DNA of 64,000 bases from Microbacterium arborescens (GCA_003339645.1 QNUV01000041.1:558001-622000), one strand, 5' to 3'; numbered from the stretch's first letter, positions 40,026 to 51,904 are shown. Notes: a model not told the origin generated them from the letters alone. Translations and numbers: made by a program.

Positions 40026-41732
40026 ATGCCCGACAGCTCCGAGACCATCGACATCAAGCCCCGCAGTCGTGCCGTCACCGACGGCATCGAAGCCACGACC
40101 TCCCGAGGCATGCTGCGTGCCGTCGGTATGGGGGATGAGGACTGGGACAAGCCCCAGATCGGCATCGCCTCGAGCTGGAACGAGATCACGCCCTGCAACC
40201 TGAGCCTCGACCGCCTCGCGCAGGGCGCCAAGGAGGGTGTGCACTCCGGCGGCGGCTACCCGTTGCAGTTCGGCACCATCTCCGTCTCGGACGGCATCTC
40301 GATGGGCCACGAGGGCATGCACTTCTCACTCGTCTCGCGCGAGGTCATCGCCGACTCCGTCGAGGCCGTCATCATGGCCGAACGGCTCGACGGCACCGTC
40401 CTTCTCGCCGGCTGCGACAAGTCGATCCCGGGCATGATGATGGCCAGCGCCCGCCTCGGCCTCTCGAGCGTCTTCCTGTACGCCGGATCGACGATGCCCG
40501 GATGGGTCAAGCTCAGCGACGGCACGGAGAAGGACGTCACGATCATCGACTCGTTCGAGGGCGTCGGTGCCTGTCGCGCCGGCAAGATGAGCGAGGCCGA
40601 CCTCAAGCGCATCGAATGCGCCATCGTTCCCGGCGAGGGCGCGTGCGGCGGAATGTACACCGCCAACACGATGGCCTCCGTCGGCGAGGCCCTGGGCCTG
40701 AGCCTGCCGGGCTCCGCCGCGCCGCCGTCGGCCGACCGTCGCCGCGACTACTACGCCCACCGCTCGGGCGAGGCCGTCGTCAACCTGCTGCGCCAGGGCA
40801 TCACGACGAAGGACATCCTGACGAAGGAGGCCTTCGAGAACGCGATCGCGCTTGTCATGGCCCTCGGCGGCTCGACGAACGCCGTCCTTCACCTCCTCGC
40901 GATCGCCCGCGAGGCGGAGGTCGACCTCAGCCTGCACGACTTCAACCGCATCGGGGACAAGACGCCCCACGTCGCGGACATGAAGCCCTTCGGCCAGTAC
41001 GTCATGAACGACGTCGACCGTCACGGCGGCATCCCGGTCGTCATGAAGGCGATGCTCGACGAGGGCCTGCTGCACGGCGACGCTCTGACGGTGACCGGCA
41101 AGACGCTCGCCGAGAACCTGCGCGAGCTCGACCCGGAGCCCATCGACGGCAAGGTCATCCACACGTTCGACAACCCGATCCACGCCAGCGGCGGGATCAC
41201 GATCCTGCACGGTTCGCTCGCCCCCGAGGGCGCCGTCGTCAAGACCGCCGGATTCGACGCGGCCGTGTTCGAGGGACCTGCGCGCGTCTTCGAGCGCGAG
41301 CGGGCTGCGATGGATGCCGTCGCGAACGGCGAGATCGAGCCGGGCTCGGTCATCGTCATCCGCTACGAGGGCCCGAAGGGCGGACCCGGCATGCGCGAGA
41401 TGCTCGCCATCACGGCCGCCATCAAGGGCGCCGGCCTCGGCAAAGATGTACTACTCTTGACGGACGGACGATTCTCAGGCGGCACAACCGGCCTGTGCAT
41501 CGGCCACATAGCACCCGAAGCGGTGGACGCAGGTCCCATCGCATTCGTGCGCGATGGTGATCTGATACGGGTCGATATCGCGGCTCGCTCCCTCGACCTA
41601 CTCGTCGACGAGGCTGAGCTGAACGCTCGCCGTGACGGCTGGGCTCCTCTTCCCCCGCGCTATACCCGTGGCGTTCTTGCCAAGTACTCCAAGCTCGTGC
41701 GCTCCGCCGCGGAGGGCGCGACCACCGGCTGA
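40026..41732 (+). CDS. ilvD: Dihydroxy-acid dehydratase
   Basis: IlvD performs the third common step of valine and isoleucine synthesis using an iron-sulfur cluster. The 568-residue protein has the expected cysteines C57 (ITPCNLS), C130 (LAGCDKS) and C207 (GACGGMYT). The end of the gene is cleanly conserved ([17 protein letters not shown]). It begins the ilvD-ilvB-ilvN-ilvC set; ilvB starts 46 bases later. Confidence 0.97.
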   Translation: MPDSSETIDIKPRSRAVTDGIEATTSRGMLRAVGMGDEDWDKPQIGIASSWNEITPCNLSLDRLAQGAKEGVHSGGGYPLQFGTISVSDGISMGHEGMHFSLVSREVIADSVEAVIMAERLDGTVLLAGCDKSIPGMMMASARLGLSSVFLYAGSTMPGWVKLSDGTEKDVTIIDSFEGVGACRAGKMSEADLKRIECAIVPGEGACGGMYTANTMASVGEALGLSLPGSAAPPSADRRRDYYAHRSGEAVVNLLRQGITTKDILTKEAFENAIALVMALGGSTNAVLHLLAIAREAEVDLSLHDFNRIGDKTPHVADMKPFGQYVMNDVDRHGGIPVVMKAMLDEGLLHGDALTVTGKTLAENLRELDPEPIDGKVIHTFDNPIHASGGITILHGSLAPEGAVVKTAGFDAAVFEGPARVFERERAAMDAVANGEIEPGSVIVIRYEGPKGGPGMREMLAITAAIKGAGLGKDVLLLTDGRFSGGTTGLCIGHIAPEAVDAGPIAFVRDGDLIRVDIAARSLDLLVDEAELNARRDGWAPLPPRYTRGVLAKYSKLVRSAAEGATTG

Positions 41733-41778
41733 CTTCGGCTCCGACATCGTCTCCTCTTCTCCAGCGAGGTTCATCACC

Positions 41779-43581
41779 ATGTCCACCGACATCTCCGCGG
41801 CCATTCCCCGGCCGCCGTCCCGCACGCCCTCGGCTCCCGTGATCACGGGCGCAGAGGCCGTCGTCCGCTCGCTCGACAACCTCGGCGTCACCGAGGTCTT
41901 CGGGCTCCCGGGCGGCGCGATCATGCCCGTCTACGACCCGCTCATGGACGATGAGGCGGTCCGCCACATCCTCGTCCGGCACGAGCAGGGCGCCGGTCAC
42001 GCCGCCGAGGGCTACGCCGCGGCATCCGGCCGGGTCGGGGTGGCGATCGCCACCTCGGGTCCCGGAGCGACGAACCTCGTGACGGCGATCGCCGACGCCT
42101 ACATGGACTCCGTCCCGCTCGTGTGCATCACGGGCCAGGTGTTCTCGACCCTGATGGGAACGGACGCCTTCCAGGAGGCCGACATCGTCGGCATCACGAT
42201 GCCGATCACGAAGCACTCGTTCCTCGTGAAGACCGCCGAGGAGATCCCCGGCGCCATCGCCGCAGCCTTCGAGATCGCCGGCACCGGGCGTCCCGGCCCC
42301 GTGCTCGTCGACATCACGAAGGACGCTCAGCAGAACACGGCGCCATTCGTGTGGCCGCCGAAGGTCGACCTGCCGGGCTACCGCCCGGTGACCAAGGCGC
42401 ACGGCAAGCAGATCCAGGCGGCCGCGCAGCTGCTGGCCGAGTCGCAGAAGCCCGTGCTCTACGTCGGCGGCGGCGTCATCCGGGGGCGCGCCTCGGACGA
42501 GCTGCTCACTCTCGCCGAGGCGACGGGTGCGCCGGTCGTAACGACCCTCATGGCTCGTGGCGCGTTCCCCGACTCGCACCCCCAGCACCTCGGCATGCCC
42601 GGCATGCACGGCACGGTTCCCGCTGTGCTCGCGCTGCAGGAGTCCGACCTGATCGTCGCGCTGGGCGCGCGGTTCGACGACCGTGTCACCGGCAAGGCGT
42701 CGCTGTTCGCCCCGCACGCGAAAGTCGTGCACGTCGACATCGACCCCGCAGAGATCTCGAAGATCCGCTTCGCGGATGTGCCCATCGTGGGTGATGTGCG
42801 CGACGTGCTCGTCGACCTCGAGTCGGCGTTCCGTGGCGTAATCGGCGACGGAAAGCCCGACACGACCGAGTGGTGGGCGTACCTCGACGGGCTGCGCGAG
42901 GAATTCCCCCTCGGCTACGCCCCGACCACCGACGGTCTGCTGTCGCCGCAGCACGTGATCCAACGCATCGGCGAGCTCACCGGTCCCGAGGGCGTGTACG
43001 CCTCCGGCGTCGGTCAGCACCAGATGTGGGCTGCGCAGTTCATCAAGTACGAGCGCCCCAATTCGTGGCTCAACTCCGGGGGCGCCGGCACCATGGGGTA
43101 CGCGGTCCCCGCGGCCATGGGCGCGAAGGTCGCCGAGCCCGACCGTGTGGTCTGGGCGATCGACGGCGACGGCTGCTTCCAGATGACCAACCAGGAGCTG
43201 GCGACCTGCGTCATCAATCAGATCCCGATCAAGGTCGCCATCATCAACAACTCGTCACTCGGCATGGTGCGCCAGTGGCAGACGCTGTTCTTCGACGGCC
43301 GCCACTCGAACACCGACCTGAACACCGGGCACGGCACGGCGCGCATCCCCGACTTCGTCAAGCTCGGCGAGGCGTACGGCTGCCTCGCCATCCGGGTCGA
43401 GACGGAGGACCAGATCGACGACGCCATCAAGCTCGCACTCGAGACGAACGATCGCCCCGTCGTGATCGATTTCGTCGTGAGCGCGGACGCGATGGTGTGG
43501 CCGATGGTCCCGCAGGGCGTCAGCAACAGCTACATCCAGTACGCCCGCGAGCACGCGCCCGCATTCGACGAGGAGGCCTGA
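41779..43581 (+). CDS. ilvB: Acetolactate synthase, large (catalytic) subunit
   Basis: The 600-residue ThDP enzyme condenses pyruvate with pyruvate or 2-ketobutyrate. The ThDP-contacting glutamate lies in [16 protein letters not shown] and dimer regions follow, and the [15 protein letters not shown]...NN motif that binds Mg-ThDP is near 455-485. The start at 41779 gives MSTDISAAI; an upstream frame extends without a Shine-Dalgarno. ilvN begins one base after the stop, so the two subunits are made together. Confidence 0.97.
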   Translation: MSTDISAAIPRPPSRTPSAPVITGAEAVVRSLDNLGVTEVFGLPGGAIMPVYDPLMDDEAVRHILVRHEQGAGHAAEGYAAASGRVGVAIATSGPGATNLVTAIADAYMDSVPLVCITGQVFSTLMGTDAFQEADIVGITMPITKHSFLVKTAEEIPGAIAAAFEIAGTGRPGPVLVDITKDAQQNTAPFVWPPKVDLPGYRPVTKAHGKQIQAAAQLLAESQKPVLYVGGGVIRGRASDELLTLAEATGAPVVTTLMARGAFPDSHPQHLGMPGMHGTVPAVLALQESDLIVALGARFDDRVTGKASLFAPHAKVVHVDIDPAEISKIRFADVPIVGDVRDVLVDLESAFRGVIGDGKPDTTEWWAYLDGLREEFPLGYAPTTDGLLSPQHVIQRIGELTGPEGVYASGVGQHQMWAAQFIKYERPNSWLNSGGAGTMGYAVPAAMGAKVAEPDRVVWAIDGDGCFQMTNQELATCVINQIPIKVAIINNSSLGMVRQWQTLFFDGRHSNTDLNTGHGTARIPDFVKLGEAYGCLAIRVETEDQIDDAIKLALETNDRPVVIDFVVSADAMVWPMVPQGVSNSYIQYAREHAPAFDEEA

Positions 43582-43582
43582 G

Positions 43583-44092
43583 ATGTCGCGCCACGTGCTG
43601 AGCCTCCTGGTGGAGGACAAGCCGGGTCTGCTGACCCGAGTCGCCGGGCTGTTCGCCCGACGCGGCTTCAACATCGAATCGCTCGCGGTCGGCGTCACCG
43701 AGGTGCCGGGTCTCTCGCGCATCACGGTCGTCGTCGACGTCGAGGAGCTGCCGCTCGAGCAGGTGACGAAGCAGCTCAACAAGCTCGTCAACGTCATCAA
43801 GATCGTCGAGCTCGACTTCTCGTCGTCGGTGCAGCGCGAGCACATCCTCATCAAGGTGCGGGCCGACAACCAGACCCGCTCCAACGTCATCGAGGTCGCG
43901 AACCTGTTCCGGGCGTCGATCGTCGACTACGCACCCGATGCCCTGGTCGTCGAAGTGACCGGAGATCGCGGCAAGATCGACGCGATCCTCCGCGCCTTCG
44001 AGCCCTTCGGCATCAAGGAGCTCGCCCAGTCGGGTCTGCTCGCCATCGGGCGCGGCGGCAAGAGCATCACCGAGCGCGTTCTGCGCGGCTGA
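43583..44092 (+). CDS. ilvN: Acetolactate synthase, small (regulatory) subunit
   Basis: The 169-residue protein has an N-terminal ACT domain (HVLSLLVEDKPGLLTRVAGLFARRG, about 4-75) that binds valine, and the C-terminal region typical of the small subunit. It activates IlvB and brings feedback inhibition. ilvC follows after a 36-base gap with a strong AAGGAG site. Confidence 0.96.
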   Translation: MSRHVLSLLVEDKPGLLTRVAGLFARRGFNIESLAVGVTEVPGLSRITVVVDVEELPLEQVTKQLNKLVNVIKIVELDFSSSVQREHILIKVRADNQTRSNVIEVANLFRASIVDYAPDALVVEVTGDRGKIDAILRAFEPFGIKELAQSGLLAIGRGGKSITERVLRG

Positions 44093-45154
<1,062 letters not shown>

Positions 45155-45225
45155 CCCGTGACGGACGGCTCCGTCCGTTCTGTGACCCTCGGCGGCACCC
45201 CGTCGAGCCCGGCCTCGTGCCACGG

Positions 45226-45256
45226 AAGCCCGGTCCCCATCAGGGGCCGGGCTTTC
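45226..45256 (+). terminator. Terminator after ilvC
   Basis: AAGCCCGG (45226-45233) pairs with CCGGGCTT (45247-45254) around CCCC/GGGG with one bulged T and a CATCA-type loop; the stem ends in TTT. Confidence 0.75.
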
Positions 45257-45294
45257 GGCGTGCTTGCATCGCCCCGACCTTTTACGATGGATGC

Positions 45295-46017
45295 ATGCCC
45301 GTCCGTAAGAAGCAGTTCGCTCGCGCGCGCCTGGGGGCGGTGTGCGTCGCAGCTTCTGTGATCGCGGGGGCGATCACCGCTCCGTCCGCCTGGTCGGTCG
45401 CGACCGATGAGATCGAGATCGTTCCGCGGTCGGACTCTCCGGTCACGCCGACGGAGCCTGAGGACGGAGAGACGAACGAGGATGTCGTGACCCCGGCGCC
45501 GGGGGAGAGCGGCACGCCCTCTCCCGAGCCGACGCCGGAGCCCTCCCCGACCGACGCGCAGCCCACGCCGTCGCCCAGCTCCAGCCCGTCGCCGAGTCAG
45601 CCGACATCAGAGCCCTCTCCTCCCGCTCCGGTGCCGCCGGCTCCGGCGCCGGTCCCGCCCCGCATCGAAGGCGAGGCCGGCATCGAACTGCGCGCGCCGA
45701 CCGCCGTTCGCCTCGGCGCTCTGCTGCGCCTGACGCCGCGGAACGCCGTCCCGGCCTCGCCGACGCCCGAGCCGAGCGATGTCGTCCATGTCGACGGCGG
45801 ACCCGATGTGGGCGGATCGGCCCAGCTCGGTGCCTCGGTCCCCGCGGAAGATCCCACGGGACGAACCGATGCCGTCCGTGTCGGTTCGCTGCACGACGGT
45901 TCGGGCGCCGAGCTCGCGCAACCCGCCGTCTGGGTCCCGTGGGGCGGTGCTCTGGCGGTCGCCGGTGCTGCTGTCGCCGTGCTCGTGCTGCGTGGCGGCC
46001 GCCAGATCGGTCGCTGA
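45295..46017 (+). CDS. Secreted proline-rich protein with C-terminal membrane anchor
   Basis: The 240-residue product has a signal peptide (about 1-35), a region of PSPSPTPEPSPP-type repeats (about 62-125) and a C-terminal hydrophobic segment (about 212-232) followed by GGRQIGR. It has no LPXTG motif, so it is anchored by the membrane segment, not by sortase. The PT-rich stretch probably spans the cell wall. The function is unknown. A hydrophobic domain of about 80 residues without a known fold separates the repeat from the anchor. Confidence 0.75.
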   Translation: MPVRKKQFARARLGAVCVAASVIAGAITAPSAWSVATDEIEIVPRSDSPVTPTEPEDGETNEDVVTPAPGESGTPSPEPTPEPSPTDAQPTPSPSSSPSPSQPTSEPSPPAPVPPAPAPVPPRIEGEAGIELRAPTAVRLGALLRLTPRNAVPASPTPEPSDVVHVDGGPDVGGSAQLGASVPAEDPTGRTDAVRVGSLHDGSGAELAQPAVWVPWGGALAVAGAAVAVLVLRGGRQIGR

Positions 46018-46075
46018 CCTCGTCGGAGCGCGCTCGTTCCTCCCAGTCGCCGGTGGCCGGCGCTACTCTGAGGAG

Positions 46076-46549
46076 GTGACGAGCCGTGATGACGACGCCC
46101 TGAGCTGGGCCGGCGACGACGACCCGACCCTCGTGTCCGCGCCTGCGCCCACGCCCGTGGGAGGGCCCGCGTCCTCGCGGCGCCAGAGCGACGAGCTGGC
46201 GGAAGCAGAGACCGAGCAGCCGGGTGAGATCTCGACCGAGGCTGCGCCCGAGGGCCTGAGCAACGCCGCGCTGATCTCGCTGGGGGTTCTCGGTGGCATC
46301 TATCTGCTGTATTCGATCGGCTGGTTCGTCGGAGGTATCCGCGTCCACAACCTGAGCGGTCTGCTCGGCATCGATACGGCCGTCTCGGTTCCCGTCCTCG
46401 TGCTGGCCGTCGCCGCCCCGGCGATCTGGTTCATCGCGACGTACGTGCTCACGCGTGGGTCGCGCGCCTGGATCCGGTTCGCCTGGCTCGTCGCTGGGGC
46501 GCTGCTGCTCGTGCCGTGGCCGTTCGCCACCCTTGGAGCCGGGAGTTGA
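46076..46549 (+). CDS. Membrane protein with disordered N-terminus
   Basis: The product has an acidic, disordered N-terminal half (about 1-60) and three membrane segments (about 64-86, 100-118, 128-150). The start is uncertain: AGGAGG runs directly into the GTG at 46076, too close for a normal site, so a later GTG or a leaderless start are possible. It is co-directional with the next small membrane protein, 5 bases downstream. No family recognised. Confidence 0.62.
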   Translation: MTSRDDDALSWAGDDDPTLVSAPAPTPVGGPASSRRQSDELAEAETEQPGEISTEAAPEGLSNAALISLGVLGGIYLLYSIGWFVGGIRVHNLSGLLGIDTAVSVPVLVLAVAAPAIWFIATYVLTRGSRAWIRFAWLVAGALLLVPWPFATLGAGS

Positions 46550-46554
46550 ACGCG

Positions 46555-46878
46555 ATGAGCGACACGCAAGAAGCCCGGCGGACGCCCGCGGTCTGGAAGG
46601 TGGCCACCGTCGCCGGTGCCTTCGGTCTCTTCTACGCATACGCGGTCTGGGCCGCGGTCCCGCTGCTGATCACCCCGTCGCCGGCGCGGACCGCAGTCGG
46701 GTGGGTCGCTGTGATCGCTGCCGTGGCGCTGCCGATCCTCATCTTTGCGGGAGCATTCGCGCTGGGGTGGCGCCGACGTTCGGGCGCCTTCGCGATGATT
46801 CTCCTCGCGGGGCTCGGGCTCGCAGCGGTGTTCTTCCTCAACGTCCTGTCCTTCGCCCTGACCTCGGGCGCTGTCTGA
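46555..46878 (+). CDS. Small membrane protein (107 aa)
   Basis: The product has three hydrophobic segments (about 18-40, 48-68 and 80-103) with short charged linkers. It starts five bases after the upstream stop and shares its promoter. It shows no signature of a known family. Both genes lie between the proline-rich protein gene and serA. Confidence 0.62.
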   Translation: MSDTQEARRTPAVWKVATVAGAFGLFYAYAVWAAVPLLITPSPARTAVGWVAVIAAVALPILIFAGAFALGWRRRSGAFAMILLAGLGLAAVFFLNVLSFALTSGAV

Positions 46879-46922
46879 GTCGGCAGAACGTCACACGGTC
46901 GTGGGCGCTGTCGGCACCGCGC

Positions 46923-46928
46923 TAGGCT
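46923..46928 (+). promoter_or_regulatory. -10 box of serA
   Basis: TAGGCT lies 80 bases before the serA start, leaving a leader of about 70 bases. The same hexamer is found before other genes of this window. Confidence 0.5.
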
Positions 46929-47008
46929 GAGACGACCCGCCGCACCGCCGTCGGCTGTCGTGGCGACCACCCGTTCCGCGCTTCTGCGCATGCTCCAGAG
47001 GATCGTCC

Positions 47009-48613
47009 GTGCCCCAGCCCGTCGTGCTCATCGCCGAAGAACTCTCGCCCGCAACGATCGATGCCCTCGGTCCTGATTTCGAGATCCGGTCGGTTGACGG
47101 CGCCGACCGCGCCGCGCTGCTCCCGGCCCTCGCCGACGCGCATGCCGTCCTGATCCGGTCGGCGACGAAGATGGATGCCGAAGCGATCGCCGCCGCGCCG
47201 TCGCTCAAGGTCATCGCGCGTGCCGGCGTCGGACTCGACAACGTCGACATCAAGGCCGCGACGGCCGCCGGCGTCATGGTCGTCAACGCCCCGACCTCCA
47301 ACATCATCTCGGCGGCCGAGCTGACGGTCGGACACATCCTGAGTCTCGCGCGTCACATCCCCGCAGCTCACGCCTCCCTCGCTGCCGGCGCCTGGAAGCG
47401 CTCGTCGTTCACCGGCACGGAGCTGTTCGAGAAGACGGTGGGCATCATCGGTCTGGGCCGCATCGGCGCGCTGATCGCCGCGCGGCTGCAGGCGTTCGGC
47501 GTGAGTGTCGTGGCGTACGACCCGTACGTCACGCCCACCCGGGCTCAGCAGCTCGGTGTGACGCTGCTGACCCTCGACGAGCTGCTCGCGCAGAGCGACT
47601 TCGTCACGATCCACATGCCGAAGACCCCCGAGACGACCGGCATGATCGGTGCGGAGCAGTTCGCACGCATGAAGAAGTCGGCCTACGTGGTCAACGTCGC
47701 TCGCGGCGGCCTCATCGATGAGGAAGCGCTCTACACCGCTCTCACCACCGGCGAGATCGCGGGCGCCGGTCTCGACGTGTTCACGACCGAGCCGCCGAAG
47801 GAGGACGGCACCGCCTTCCCCCTCCTGTCGCTGCCCAACGTCGTCGTCACGCCCCACCTCGGCGCCTCGACCGACGAAGCGCAGGAGAAGGCCGGCGTCT
47901 CGGTGGCGAAGTCGGTCAAGCTGGCTCTCGAGGGAGATCTCGTGCCGGATGCCGTCAACGTCGCCGGTGGTGTCATCGACCCGTTCGTCCGGCCGGGCAT
48001 CGCCCTGGTCGAGCAGCTCGGTCAGATCTTCACCGGGCTTGCGCCGAGCGCGCTCACGAGCCTCGACATCGAGGTCCGCGGTGAACTGGCGGACTACGAC
48101 GTCAGCGTCTACCGGCTCGCGGCGCTGAAGGGGATCTTCACCAACATCGTCAGCGAGAACGTCTCGTACGTGAACGCCCCGCTCTTCGCGGAACAGCGCG
48201 GCATCGAGACGCGCCTCATCGTCGAGTCCGAGAGCCCGCTCTATCGCAACATCACGATCCTGCGCGGAACGCTCTCCGACGGGTCGGTTCTGACCGTCGA
48301 GGGCACGCTGGCGGGTACGCGCATGGTGCCCAAGGTCGTCGGGATCAACGGTTACGAGGTGGAGGTGCCGATCGAGCGCCACCACGTCGTGATGCGCTAC
48401 GCCGACCGTCCCGGGATCGTCGCGATCTACGGACAGAAGCTGGGCGAGGCGGGCATCAACATCGCGGGCCTGCAGGTCGCCCGGCCCGACGCGTCCGGCC
48501 GCGCTCTCTCGGTGCTGACGGTCGACTCGCCGGTGCCCGACCACCTTCTCGACGAGATGCGTGAGGCGGTCGCCGCCGACCTGTTCCGCCAGATCGAGCT
48601 GACCGAGGTCTGA
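47009..48613 (+). CDS. serA: D-3-phosphoglycerate dehydrogenase
   Basis: The 534-residue enzyme starts the phosphoserine pathway. It is the long actinobacterial type: substrate/NAD domain with GLGRIG (about 149-154), catalytic R in ARGGLIDEEAL, H in TPHLGAST, then the allosteric substrate-binding domain (about 315-450) and an ACT domain at the C-terminus (MRYADRPGIVAIYGQKLGEAGINIAG). It starts at a GTG; no other start gives a better N-terminus. The ACT domain suggests serine feedback. Confidence 0.97.
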   Translation: MPQPVVLIAEELSPATIDALGPDFEIRSVDGADRAALLPALADAHAVLIRSATKMDAEAIAAAPSLKVIARAGVGLDNVDIKAATAAGVMVVNAPTSNIISAAELTVGHILSLARHIPAAHASLAAGAWKRSSFTGTELFEKTVGIIGLGRIGALIAARLQAFGVSVVAYDPYVTPTRAQQLGVTLLTLDELLAQSDFVTIHMPKTPETTGMIGAEQFARMKKSAYVVNVARGGLIDEEALYTALTTGEIAGAGLDVFTTEPPKEDGTAFPLLSLPNVVVTPHLGASTDEAQEKAGVSVAKSVKLALEGDLVPDAVNVAGGVIDPFVRPGIALVEQLGQIFTGLAPSALTSLDIEVRGELADYDVSVYRLAALKGIFTNIVSENVSYVNAPLFAEQRGIETRLIVESESPLYRNITILRGTLSDGSVLTVEGTLAGTRMVPKVVGINGYEVEVPIERHHVVMRYADRPGIVAIYGQKLGEAGINIAGLQVARPDASGRALSVLTVDSPVPDHLLDEMREAVAADLFRQIELTEV

Positions 48614-48622
48614 CGAAGCGGA

Positions 48623-48656
48623 ACGATGCCCGGGGTGCTTCCGCCCCGGGCATCGT
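48623..48656. terminator. Bidirectional terminator between serA and tetR
   Basis: ACGATGCCCGGGG (48623-48635) pairs with CCCCGGGCATCGT (48644-48656), a 13-bp perfect stem with an 8-base loop. It overlaps the stop of the converging TetR gene. Confidence 0.85.
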
Positions 48657-49201
48657 CATCGCTGGGTGACGCCGAGGACGAGCCGGATGAGCGCGTCGAA
48701 GTCTTCGCCCTGGGGGACGGGGCCGACGACCGCCCCCGCGCCGAGGGCGTTGTTGAAGTAGAGGCCGTCGCCCACGAGTAGGACGAGCTGCAGCGCCGTC
48801 TCGTCACGTGTGTGACCGCGCAGTGCTTCCTCCCAGAGCGTCCGTACGTCGCGCAGCGCCGCGCTCGCAGCGGGGTGTCCGCTCTGCGCGAGTCGCGATC
48901 CCGCGAGGAGTGCGCGATCGAGCGCGCTGTCCTCCATGACGGAGGTGCGCAGGTAGGCGGCGACGATGCCTTCGGGGTGCCGCGCCATGTCATCGACATC
49001 GAGGCGGGCGAGCTCCATCATCCGATCCAGAAGGGCCGTCTCGAGCGCCTCCTTCGAGGCGTAGTGGTAGAGCAACCCGCCCTTGGAGACGCCGGCTGCC
49101 GCGGCGACGGCATCCATCGTGGCGCCACGCGCCCCGTCGGATATCAGGAGGTTCTCGTACGCGTCGAGCACGCTCTCGCGCGCACGTGGGGGACGACTCA
49201 T
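48656..49201 (-). CDS. TetR-family repressor of the neighbouring DHA2 exporter
   Basis: The 181-residue protein has the N-terminal helix-turn-helix (GATMDAVAAAAGVSKGGLLYHYASKEAL, about 26-54) and a ligand-binding C-terminal domain. It is divergent from the exporter gene with a 63-base gap, which holds the palindrome at 49243-49260. The arrangement is typical of self-regulated drug efflux. Inducers are unknown. Confidence 0.88.
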   Translation of the reverse strand: MSRPPRARESVLDAYENLLISDGARGATMDAVAAAAGVSKGGLLYHYASKEALETALLDRMMELARLDVDDMARHPEGIVAAYLRTSVMEDSALDRALLAGSRLAQSGHPAASAALRDVRTLWEEALRGHTRDETALQLVLLVGDGLYFNNALGAGAVVGPVPQGEDFDALIRLVLGVTQR

Positions 49202-49242
49202 GTCTTCGATCCTCTCGCGTTTCGGCGTTCGGTCCTGTTACT

Positions 49243-49260
49243 ATACCGGCTGGACGGTGA
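49243..49260. promoter_or_regulatory. Probable TetR operator in the tetR-DHA2 intergenic region
   Basis: ACCG (49245-49248) and CGGT (49255-49258) flank a 6-base spacer, giving a small inverted repeat just upstream of the exporter start. A -10-like TACTAT overlaps its left side (about 49239-49244). Only the half sites are clear, so the call is tentative. Confidence 0.45.
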
Positions 49261-49264
49261 ACTA

Positions 49265-50812
49265 ATGACGTTGACAGAAGAGATCGCAATCGCAGACGGA
49301 CAGGGCCGGCGCGTCGGCTGGCGGGGGTGGGCCGCACTCGGCGTGCTCATGCTTCCGGTCCTGCTCGTGTCGGTGGACAACACGGTGCTCAGCTTCGCGC
49401 TGCCCGAGATCGCTCGCGCGCTGAGCCCGACGAGTGCCCAGCAGCTCTGGATCATCGACGTGTACCCGCTCATCCTCGCGGGTCTCCTCGTGACGATGGG
49501 ATCGCTCGGAGACCGGTTCGGTCGTCGTCGGATGCTGCTGATCGGTGCGACCGGGTTCGCGACGGTCTCCGCGCTGGCGGCCTTCGCCCCGAGCGCCGAA
49601 CTCCTGATCGCCGCTCGGGCCGCGATGGGCGTGTTCGGCGCCATGCTGATGCCCTCGACCCTCTCATTGCTGCGCAGCATCTTCACCGACCGGGACCAGC
49701 GCCGCCTCGCCATCGCGGTCTGGGCCTCGATGTTCTCGGCGGGCGCCGCGCTCGGTCCGATCGTCGGTGGTGTGCTGCTCGAGCACTTCAGCTGGGGATC
49801 GGTGTTCCTCATGGCGGTACCGGTTCTCGTGCCGCTGCTCGTGCTCGCGCCCTTCCTCGTTCCCGAGAGCCGCGATCCACGGCCGGGGCGCATCGATCCC
49901 GTCAGCATCGCTCTGTCGATGCTGACGATGGTGCCGATCGTCTACGCCATCAAGGACTTCGCGGTGAAGGGCTGGGGCATCACGCCGCCGGTGCTGTTCG
50001 CGCTCGGACTGGTGTTCGGCTGGCTCTTCGTACGGCGCCAGCTCCGCGTGAACGAGCCGATGCTCGACATGCGGCTGTTCTCGCGCGGCACCTTCAGCGG
50101 CGCGCTCCTGGTCAACCTGCTCAGCGTCGTCGCGCTCGTGGGCTTCCTGTACTTCGTCACGCAGCACCTGCAGCTCATCGTCGGCCTGTCGCCGCTGCAG
50201 GCGGGGCTCGCGCTCGTGCCCGGTCTGGCCATGATGATCGTCGCGGGCCTGGGAGTCGTGCCCATCTCCCGTCGAGTGTCGCCTCGCATCGTCGTCCCCG
50301 CGGCACTGACGCTCTCGGCCGCCGGTTACGTCATGATCGCTCTTCTCACCGAGCCCGACAGCATGATCGAGCTCGTGCTCGCCTTCGCCCTGCTGGGCAT
50401 GGGCATCGGAGCTGCGGAGACGGTCTCGAACGAGCTCGTGCTCGCGAGCGCTCCTCCCGCCAAGGCCGGTGCGGCGAGCGCGGTCTCGGAGACCGCCTAC
50501 GAAGTGGGCGCAGTCCTCGGAACGGCCGTGCTCGGGGGCATCCTGACGGCGATGTACCGGCTCGGCATGGCCGTGCCCGAGGGTGTGCCCGCCGAGGCGG
50601 CCGACGCGGCGCGGGAGACGCTCGCGGGCGCCGTCAACGTCGCACAGGATCTACCCGATTCCGTCGGCCGTCAGCTGCTGGATGCCGCGGCGCACGCCTT
50701 CGATTCCGGTGTCGGCGTGACGGCGACGATCGGCGCCGTGCTGGTCGTCTGCGCGGGGATCATCGCGGCCACTACGCTGAAGGGAGCCCACTCGCGGCCC
50801 GCCGAGCACTGA
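49265..50812 (+). CDS. DHA2-type (14-TM) MFS drug exporter
   Basis: The 515-residue protein has about 14 hydrophobic segments, motif A GSLGDRFGRRRMLLIG after TM2, and the VDNTVLSFALPEI start typical of DHA2 antiporters. It should expel a drug or cation with proton exchange. A divergent TetR regulator indicates inducible expression. No second gene follows in the same transcript; leuB is 39 bases downstream with a GAGGAG site, and read-through is possible. Confidence 0.93.
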   Translation: MTLTEEIAIADGQGRRVGWRGWAALGVLMLPVLLVSVDNTVLSFALPEIARALSPTSAQQLWIIDVYPLILAGLLVTMGSLGDRFGRRRMLLIGATGFATVSALAAFAPSAELLIAARAAMGVFGAMLMPSTLSLLRSIFTDRDQRRLAIAVWASMFSAGAALGPIVGGVLLEHFSWGSVFLMAVPVLVPLLVLAPFLVPESRDPRPGRIDPVSIALSMLTMVPIVYAIKDFAVKGWGITPPVLFALGLVFGWLFVRRQLRVNEPMLDMRLFSRGTFSGALLVNLLSVVALVGFLYFVTQHLQLIVGLSPLQAGLALVPGLAMMIVAGLGVVPISRRVSPRIVVPAALTLSAAGYVMIALLTEPDSMIELVLAFALLGMGIGAAETVSNELVLASAPPAKAGAASAVSETAYEVGAVLGTAVLGGILTAMYRLGMAVPEGVPAEAADAARETLAGAVNVAQDLPDSVGRQLLDAAAHAFDSGVGVTATIGAVLVVCAGIIAATTLKGAHSRPAEH

Positions 50813-50851
50813 GCGATCGGCGTGCCGCGCCGCCGAGAAACGAGGAGAGCG

Positions 50852-51904
50852 ATGTCGCGCGTCGTGAAACTTGCCGTGATTCCGGGCGACGGAATCGGCC
50901 CCGAGGTCGTCGCCGAGGCCGAGAAGGTGCTCGACGCGGCGGTAGCGGGAACCGATGTCGTCATCGACAAGACGCGCTTCTCGCTCGGCGCGGCCCGGTA
51001 CCTCGAGACCGGCGACACCCTCACCGACGAAGACCTGCGGGCGATCGCGGACCATGACGCGATCCTCCTCGGCGCCGTCGGGGGAGTGCCGGGCGATCCG
51101 CGGCTGCGTGACGCCAACATCGAGCGCGGGCTCCTGCTGAAGCTTCGCTTCGAGCTCGACCACTACGTCAACCTCCGGCCGTCGAAGCTGTACCCGAGCG
51201 TGCCCGGCCCCCTCGCCGAGCCCGGCGAGATCGACTTCGTCGTGGTGCGCGAGGGCACGGAGGGGCCGTACGTCGGCAACGGCGGCAGCATCCGCCGCGG
51301 CACCCCGCACGAGGTGGCCAACGAGACCTCGGTCAACACCGCCTTCGGTGTGGAGCGCGTCGTGCGCTATGCGTTCGATCTGGCCGAGCGCCGGCGGCAG
51401 AAGCTGACGCTCGTGCACAAGACGAACGTGCTCGTGCACGCGGGCGGCATCTGGAAGCGCATCGTGGACGAGGTGGCCGCCGAGCACCCCGACGTCGCCG
51501 TAGACTATCTCCACGTCGACGCGGCGACGATCTTCCTGGTCACGAACCCGGGCCGCTTCGACGTGATCGTCACCGACAACCTCTTCGGCGACATCCTGAC
51601 CGACTTGGCCGGCGCCGTCACCGGAGGCATCGGCCTCGCCGCTTCGGGGAACATCAACCCCGACGGCGCGTTCCCCTCGATGTTCGAGCCCGTCCACGGA
51701 TCGGCGCCCGACATCGCGGGCCAGCAGAAGGCCGACCCCACGGCCGCGATCCTCTCCGTTTCGCTGCTGCTCGATCATCTCGGGCTCACGGAAGCCGCCC
51801 GACGCGTCACCCACGCCGTCGAGGCCGACATCGCCGACCGCAGCTCGGAGCCACGCACCACGACGCAGATCGGCGACGCGATCGCGGCTCGCCTCCAGGC
51901 GTAG
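50852..51904 (+). CDS. leuB: 3-isopropylmalate dehydrogenase
   Basis: The 350-residue protein starts [12 protein letters not shown] and has the [20 protein letters not shown] substrate loop, the LVHKTNVL helix, and the [14 protein letters not shown] metal/NAD motif near 228-241, then GSAPDIAG. It makes 2-ketoisocaproate precursor in leucine synthesis. ilvE follows 41 bases later on the same strand. leuA, leuC and leuD are not in the window. Confidence 0.95.
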   Translation: MSRVVKLAVIPGDGIGPEVVAEAEKVLDAAVAGTDVVIDKTRFSLGAARYLETGDTLTDEDLRAIADHDAILLGAVGGVPGDPRLRDANIERGLLLKLRFELDHYVNLRPSKLYPSVPGPLAEPGEIDFVVVREGTEGPYVGNGGSIRRGTPHEVANETSVNTAFGVERVVRYAFDLAERRRQKLTLVHKTNVLVHAGGIWKRIVDEVAAEHPDVAVDYLHVDAATIFLVTNPGRFDVIVTDNLFGDILTDLAGAVTGGIGLAASGNINPDGAFPSMFEPVHGSAPDIAGQQKADPTAAILSVSLLLDHLGLTEAARRVTHAVEADIADRSSEPRTTTQIGDAIAARLQA